From Tistrella mobilis (GTDB taxonomy: Bacteria > Pseudomonadota > Alphaproteobacteria > Tistrellales > Tistrellaceae), in NCBI RefSeq assembly GCF_041468085.1, contig NZ_CP121017.1, positions 3,537,676-3,601,675 on the forward strand: DNA of 64,000 bases, in the 5' to 3' direction. A model generated the notes under the pieces. It was given only the letters and a program-made list of their open reading frames with translations. It was not told the origin of the DNA and did no database searches. Made by a program: the position numbers and the translations under genes. Within the stretch, counting starts at the first letter, position 1, and every line of letters begins with the position of its first letter. Below are positions 60,350 through 64,000 of this stretch, piece after piece.

Positions 60350-60829
60350 TTACATGCGTGCCCGGCTGCGGTGTTCCGTGACCAGCAGGGCGTGGATCAG
60401 CGCCGCCTGACCCAGCGCCCGCTGCCAGTGGCGCCAGCAGGTGGTGCGGTCCAGCCCCAGATCGCCGGCGATCACCTTCCACAGCCGGCCTTCCGCCCGC
60501 GCCCAGATGATCCGCCGGTGCACCGGCTCCAGCCGCAGGCTGATCTCCAGTGCCAGATCCAGGCGCGAGATCTGCGCCGGATCGGGGGCGAGCCCGCGGC
60601 CCCCGGCCTCGCGACGCCCACCCGCGGGGCGGCCGCTGCCGACCCCCAGATCATCCCACGAGATCCGCGCCCGCTGCGGCCGCTCGGCCGGCGGCAGCCG
60701 GCGCAGCGTCTGCGCCGCCTCGTCGAACAGCGCCTTCACCGGCGCCAGAAGGTCCTGCGCGCGGGGCGCGCCGAACATGCCCCCCTCCATCTCGTCGAGG
60801 GATCCCAGGGCTTCAGGGCTGCGTGCCAT
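60350..60829 (-). CDS. DUF6362 family protein with HTH-like C-terminus
   Basis: A 159-residue protein. The conserved end SLRLEPVHRRIIWARAEGRLWKVIAGDLGLDRTTCWRHWQRAL looks like a sigma-region-4-type helix-turn-helix. Such proteins are common in alphaproteobacterial phages and prophages. GGGAGG is 8 bases before the ATG. It is divergent from an S24 repressor, separated by 113 bases. Confidence 0.68.
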   Translation of the reverse strand: MARSPEALGSLDEMEGGMFGAPRAQDLLAPVKALFDEAAQTLRRLPPAERPQRARISWDDLGVGSGRPAGGRREAGGRGLAPDPAQISRLDLALEISLRLEPVHRRIIWARAEGRLWKVIAGDLGLDRTTCWRHWQRALGQAALIHALLVTEHRSRARM

Positions 60830-60942
60830 CGTATTGCCTCCCGTTTCGGTTGCGTCCCCCAAGATTGACCATGGCCACCCCTCTGATCAAGCGAAATATG
60901 TCCGTTTTGGCCATTGCACTTTGCGGCCACATCGACCATTTT
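60830..60942. promoter_or_regulatory. Divergent operator region between DUF6362 and S24 repressor genes
   Basis: The region contains two close copies of a motif (ATTGACCAT near 60865 and ATCGACCAT near 60931), a TGGCCA palindrome near 60908 and the dyad CCAT-TTT-ATGG at 60936-60946 over the repressor start. The repressor gene lacks a ribosome site. Autoregulation is likely but unproven. Confidence 0.45.
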
Positions 60943-61674
60943 ATGGCCATGCAGAACCGCATCCGCGAGTGGCGCGAACGGCGCGGGCTGACCATGCATG
61001 AGCTGGGACAGCGCGTAGGAACCGAGGCGTCACAAATCAACAAGCTGGAAAAGGGCTCCCGCCGGCTGACCGCCGAGTGGATGAGCCGGCTCGCGCGGGC
61101 GCTGGATTGCGCGCCGGCCGATCTGCTGGTTTCGGACCACCCGCCCCCGGCGGCGGGTGAGCTCGGCGAACCGGCGGTTCTGCCCCCGTTGCCCCCCCAT
61201 CCCGCGGCAGTGCTCCATGCCGGCTTCGGTGTCGAACCGGCCCATGAGACGACAACGCCGCCCGGTGCTTCACCACGTGACCTTCCGGTCTATGGTGCAG
61301 CCATGGGCGGCGATGACGGGGCGTTCGATTTCAACGGTACGGTCAACGAATACGTCGCCCGGCCGCCGATTTTGGCCGGAGTGGCCAACGGCTATGCGGT
61401 CTATGTTCAGGGGGAGAGCATGGAGCCGCGCTATTTCGCCGGCGAACTGGTCCATGTGAACCCCAACCGGCCGATCACGCCCGGCTGCTTCGTGGTGGTC
61501 CAGATCCGCACCGGCGACCCGCATGTACCGACCCGCGGGCTGATCAAGCAGTTCGTCCGGCGCACCGCGACCCGGCTGCATCTGCGCCAGTTCAATCCGC
61601 AGGGCGAGCTGGAGCACGAGCTTGGTCAGGTGCTGAGCATCCACCGGATCGTCGGCGCCAGCGATTACGGCTGA
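60943..61674 (+). CDS. XRE/S24 phage-type repressor
   Basis: A 243-residue protein. Residues 8-60 form an XRE helix-turn-helix (LTMHELGQRVGTEASQINKLEKGSRRLT). Residues about 115-240 are an S24 (LexA/CI) domain with Ser159 in VQGESMEPRY and Lys202 in GLIKQF. It would repress divergent genes and be switched off by self-cleavage. Other ATG starts at 60871 and 60898 exist. It is the only phage-type regulator in the window. Confidence 0.85.
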   Translation: MAMQNRIREWRERRGLTMHELGQRVGTEASQINKLEKGSRRLTAEWMSRLARALDCAPADLLVSDHPPPAAGELGEPAVLPPLPPHPAAVLHAGFGVEPAHETTTPPGASPRDLPVYGAAMGGDDGAFDFNGTVNEYVARPPILAGVANGYAVYVQGESMEPRYFAGELVHVNPNRPITPGCFVVVQIRTGDPHVPTRGLIKQFVRRTATRLHLRQFNPQGELEHELGQVLSIHRIVGASDYG

Positions 61675-62045
61675 ACCGACGACCTCTGCGGTTTCGACCC
61701 GGCAGCGCGGGTGGCGAGCCGCGCTTCGACCATGCGGTCGAGCGTATCGGGGGCGATGGACAGGGTCTTGAGCGCCTGGGGCACGGTCTCGCGCAGATAG
61801 GCCGTAGCCACCGGCACCACCTCCCCTGCCGACTCCCCGCCTGCCGGCACCTGACCCAGCGCCCGGTCGACGGCACGTTCAAGCGCCGCCTCCAGATAGG
61901 CGCGCACCCGATCGTCGCGGGCGACACCCGCCCAGCCGGCGATGCGGCCCAGCGCCCAGGCGCCGGCCACCATCACCCCGGCGCCGGCCAGTTCGGCCAC
62001 GACACCGCCCAGGCGCGCCACGAGAAGATCGTCGATCCCGGTCAT
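61665..62045 (-). CDS. Phage-associated membrane protein
   Basis: A 126-residue protein. One hydrophobic segment (VVAELAGAGVMVAGAWALGRIAGWAG) is followed by an amphipathic helical region and YLRETVPQALKTLSIAPDTLDRMVEARLA, which resembles LLH-type phage holin tails. It overlaps the endolysin stop by 4 bases and the repressor end by 10. Confidence 0.5.
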   Translation of the reverse strand: MTGIDDLLVARLGGVVAELAGAGVMVAGAWALGRIAGWAGVARDDRVRAYLEAALERAVDRALGQVPAGGESAGEVVPVATAYLRETVPQALKTLSIAPDTLDRMVEARLATRAAGSKPQRSSVQP

Positions 62046-62620
62046 GCTGCGGCTCCTTCTTCGGTGGCGAGCGCCACGGCCCGCCCGTGAACATCCAGCA
62101 CCCGGCGGGTCCAGCCGCGCCCGAAGCGCGGAAAGCCGGGGCGGGTGGCATAGATCTGCAGGCGGCCTGCGGCCATGTCGGCCAGCGCCTGGGTCAGGCG
62201 CTGGGGCCGCTGGGCGGCGGCCCGGGCGGCATTGACGGTGCGCGGGCCCATGATGCCGTCGACATCGGCGCCGACCGCCTGTTGCAGCAGGCGCACAGCC
62301 CGCGGCACGCCCAGATTGACGGCGCTGTCGAAGGTGAAGAGGGCAAGCGGCGGCGGCAGCTGATCGCCGCGGATGGGCTGCCAGAATTCGCGGGCATAGA
62401 TCGCCGCCGCATCCTCGCGGCCGAGGGCGCGGATCCGGTCGGCCCCGGCCCCCGGTTCCAGCCGGCGCAGGAAGGCCAGGCTGATCCCCCAGCGGGTGAT
62501 GCCGCCGGGATCCATCGGATCGTCGGAGACGGTCTCACCGCCTTCCCAGGTCAGCACGACCTGAAGGCTCGCCTCGAACAGGCGGGAACGGAAGGCGGCA
62601 TCGGGAGAAGACATGTCCAT
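62042..62620 (-). CDS. GH108 family peptidoglycan hydrolase (endolysin)
   Basis: A 192-residue protein. The catalytic Glu is in VVLTWEGGETVSDDPMDPGGITRWGIS, the GH108 motif. The C-terminal part (GVPRAVRLLQQAVGADVDGIMGPRTVNAA) is a peptidoglycan-binding segment. No signal peptide is seen, so it needs a holin to reach the wall. The ATG at 62618-62620 has GGGAGG 7 bases upstream. Confidence 0.85.
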   Translation of the reverse strand: MDMSSPDAAFRSRLFEASLQVVLTWEGGETVSDDPMDPGGITRWGISLAFLRRLEPGAGADRIRALGREDAAAIYAREFWQPIRGDQLPPPLALFTFDSAVNLGVPRAVRLLQQAVGADVDGIMGPRTVNAARAAAQRPQRLTQALADMAAGRLQIYATRPGFPRFGRGWTRRVLDVHGRAVALATEEGAAA

Positions 62621-62633
62621 GGGGCGGCCTCCC

Positions 62634-62954
62634 TCAGCTGCGGCGCACGGCGATCAGCCGCACGATGACTTCTTCAAGGCCTCGCGGGCCCAGATAGGCG
62701 ATGGCCACGATGGCCGCGGTGCGGGGCGGGCCGGTCAGGCCCAGCTGATGGGCGATGCCGTCGGCGACGATGCCGATCGCGATCGCGGTCACCAGTTCCC
62801 ACAGGAGATGGGTGCTGAAAAAGCGCCGCCGGCCGCGCTGCACTTCGCCCACATGGACGAGCAGCCGGCCCAGATAGGCGGCAATCACGGTCAGGCCCAG
62901 GAGGTCGGCGGTTTCACGCATCGCCGACCACAGGCCCTGGAGAAGGTCGTGCAT
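62634..62954 (-). CDS. Phage holin-like membrane protein
   Basis: A 106-residue protein with about three hydrophobic segments: LLGLTVIAAYLGRLLVHVGEV, LLWELVTAIAIGIVADGIA and TAAIVAIAYLGPRGLEEVIV. Gene order with an endolysin 13 bases downstream suggests a LydA-type holin. ATG 62952-62954 was chosen over ATG 62990. Confidence 0.65.
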   Translation of the reverse strand: MHDLLQGLWSAMRETADLLGLTVIAAYLGRLLVHVGEVQRGRRRFFSTHLLWELVTAIAIGIVADGIAHQLGLTGPPRTAAIVAIAYLGPRGLEEVIVRLIAVRRS

Positions 62955-63128
62955 CGGATCAAGGGTCCTGTCGGATGGGGGATTACGCATGCGCCGGCAG
63001 GCGCAGGCAGCGATCCGTCATTCGACAGCATGCCGGCCGCCGGGCGGTCATGCATGGCCGGGAATGCGGCCACTTGCGGCCGCGCGCCCCGTAGTCGCCC
63101 TTATCGTCCCCGCCCCCTTGCCGTCGTC

Positions 63129-63169
63129 ATACTCACCAGTATATTCAGCTGATGATCGGTATACGATCA
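63129..63169. promoter_or_regulatory. Two inverted repeats upstream of the alcohol dehydrogenase gene
   Basis: ATACT-CACC-AGTAT lies at 63129-63142, and TGATCG-GTATA-CGATCA at 63153-63169. They precede the start codon by about 60-100 bases. Their form is that of GntR- or TetR-type operators. Confidence 0.5.
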
Positions 63170-63227
63170 CCAACGACGGGACGCGGCCAGTACGAGCCGG
63201 CGCCCGCCCAGGGAGGAGAGCCAGTTC

Positions 63228-64000
63228 ATGAACAAGGGTGTGATCGCCTGCGCGCCGATGGAGCAGGTGGTTTACGGAACGCCGGCCGCCGAGGCGGTGG
63301 CGGCGGAAGCCGCCCGGATCGGAGCCGGCCGGGTGTTTCTGCTGCATTCCGGCACGCTCGACCGCGAAACCGACGAGATCGCCCGCATCCGCGACGCCCT
63401 GGGTGACCGGCTGGTCGGCAGCAGCGCCGACATGCCGCCCCACAGCCCGCGCGCCCGGGTGATCGCACTTGGCCAGACCCTGCGGGAGAGCGGCGCCGAT
63501 CTGCTGGTCACCGTCGGCGGCGGCTCGATCACCGATGGCGGCAAGGTCGCCCGGCTGGCGGCGAAGATGGGCTGGACCGATCCGGCCGAAATGGAACCGC
63601 ATCATATGTACCCGTCGGAAGACGGCGGCATCGTGGTGCCGCAGGTCCCCGATCCCGACATCCCGCAGATCGCCGTGCCCACCTCTCTGTCGGGCGGCGA
63701 GTTCTTTCCGCTGGGCGGCAGCACCGACGAGGTGACCGGGCTGAAGCAGGGCTATCTCAGCCGCGGCATGGGGCCGCGCGTGGTGGTGCTGGACCCGGCC
63801 ATCACCCGCCACACCCCCGAATGGCTGTGGCTGTCGACCGGCGTGCGGGCGCTGGACCATGCCATGGAGACGCTGGGCTCCCTGCTGTCCAATGATTATT
63901 GCGACGGCATCGCCGCCTGCGCGCTGGAGCTGCTGGCCGAAGGCCTGCCGCGGGTGAAGGCCGATCCCGAGGATCTGGAGGCCCGGCTGAAATGCCAGAT
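63228..64000 (+). CDS. Iron-containing alcohol dehydrogenase, 3' end outside window
   Basis: At least 257 residues. GTPAAEAVAAEAARIGAGRVFLLHSG is the N-terminal nucleotide-binding part; LLVTVGGGSITDGGKVA is the GGGS motif; VVLDPAITRHTPEWLWLSTGVRALDHAMETL supplies the metal-binding His and Asp. The family includes maleylacetate reductases. A GGGAGGAGAG site lies before the ATG. The reading frame is open at the right edge. Confidence 0.88.
   Translation, partial: MNKGVIACAPMEQVVYGTPAAEAVAAEAARIGAGRVFLLHSGTLDRETDEIARIRDALGDRLVGSSADMPPHSPRARVIALGQTLRESGADLLVTVGGGSITDGGKVARLAAKMGWTDPAEMEPHHMYPSEDGGIVVPQVPDPDIPQIAVPTSLSGGEFFPLGGSTDEVTGLKQGYLSRGMGPRVVVLDPAITRHTPEWLWLSTGVRALDHAMETLGSLLSNDYCDGIAACALELLAEGLPRVKADPEDLEARLKCQ

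Noticed and set aside
60350-62954. Considered as a complete prophage
   Set aside because: No structural, replication or integration genes and no attachment-site repeats were seen within the window.

Overview
The window is GC-rich, densely coded DNA with mostly short intergenic gaps. The gene families point to an alphaproteobacterium, probably a free-living Rhodospirillales-type heterotroph: a complete ccoNOQP-ccoGHIS (fixNOQP-fixGHIS) cbb3 oxidase cluster, TRAP and branched-chain-amino-acid type (Liv) ABC transporters with many short-chain dehydrogenases, DUF2239 and DUF6064 proteins, and an FNR/FixK-type box. The genus cannot be fixed from the sequence. No rRNA, CRISPR array, transposase or integrase was seen.

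Layout. 1-2652: 3' part of a core methionine synthase, a DUF6064 membrane protein and a Tat-exported aldo/keto reductase. 2769-4045: three overlapping membrane-protein genes ending in a TRIC channel. 4124-8650: TRAP operon dctP-dctQ-dctM with two dehydrogenases. 8762-17519: cbb3 oxidase and its maturation genes, with a perfect dyad FNR-type box (17506-17519) shared with a divergent UreH/DsbD-like membrane gene. 18471-23862: a small Asn/Phe-rich protein, a livKHMGF transporter and a one-domain Lrp-like protein. 24088-24435: two leucine tRNAs, each with its own promoter and terminator. 24659-25560: sigma70-like promoter, yybP-ykoY manganese riboswitch and a UPF0016 manganese exporter. 25685-28418: GNAT-peptidase C39 fusion plus a RimK-type ATP-grasp protein. 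28462-31011: DUF2946 small protein just upstream of a TonB receptor. 31350-38364: second Liv transporter joined to an acyl-CoA ligase and a PaaI thioesterase; its binding-protein gene is frameshifted. 38980-40050: divergent DUF2239 and GIY-YIG genes with twin TACCCGGGTA palindromes. 40069-45915: rhomboid protease, two SDRs, an orphan binding protein and a divergent DJ-1/GlxA pair. 45953-54867: photolyase, HigBA, SelO, a Phd antitoxin with an internally deleted VapC, an ion transporter, a variant SGNH protein and a class II Fic protein with triple upstream repeats. 55041-58263: two lipoproteins and ThrS. 58583-60325: thermonuclease, a secreted small protein and an RcnB-like protein. 60350-62954: a compact phage-type regulatory and lysis module (DUF6362, S24 repressor, membrane protein, GH108 endolysin, holin). 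63228-end: iron-type alcohol dehydrogenase, cut by the window edge.

The genes form mainly independent modules: respiration under low oxygen, uptake and CoA activation of organic acids, metal homeostasis (Mn riboswitch, possible copper-sensing DUF2946, RcnB), and several toxin-antitoxin or phage-derived regulatory units, some of them decayed. The strongest candidates for little-described biology are the GNAT-C39/RimK amidoligase pair, the DUF2946-TonB leader arrangement, the twin-palindrome DUF2239/GIY-YIG unit, and the stand-alone lysis module with its own S24 repressor.
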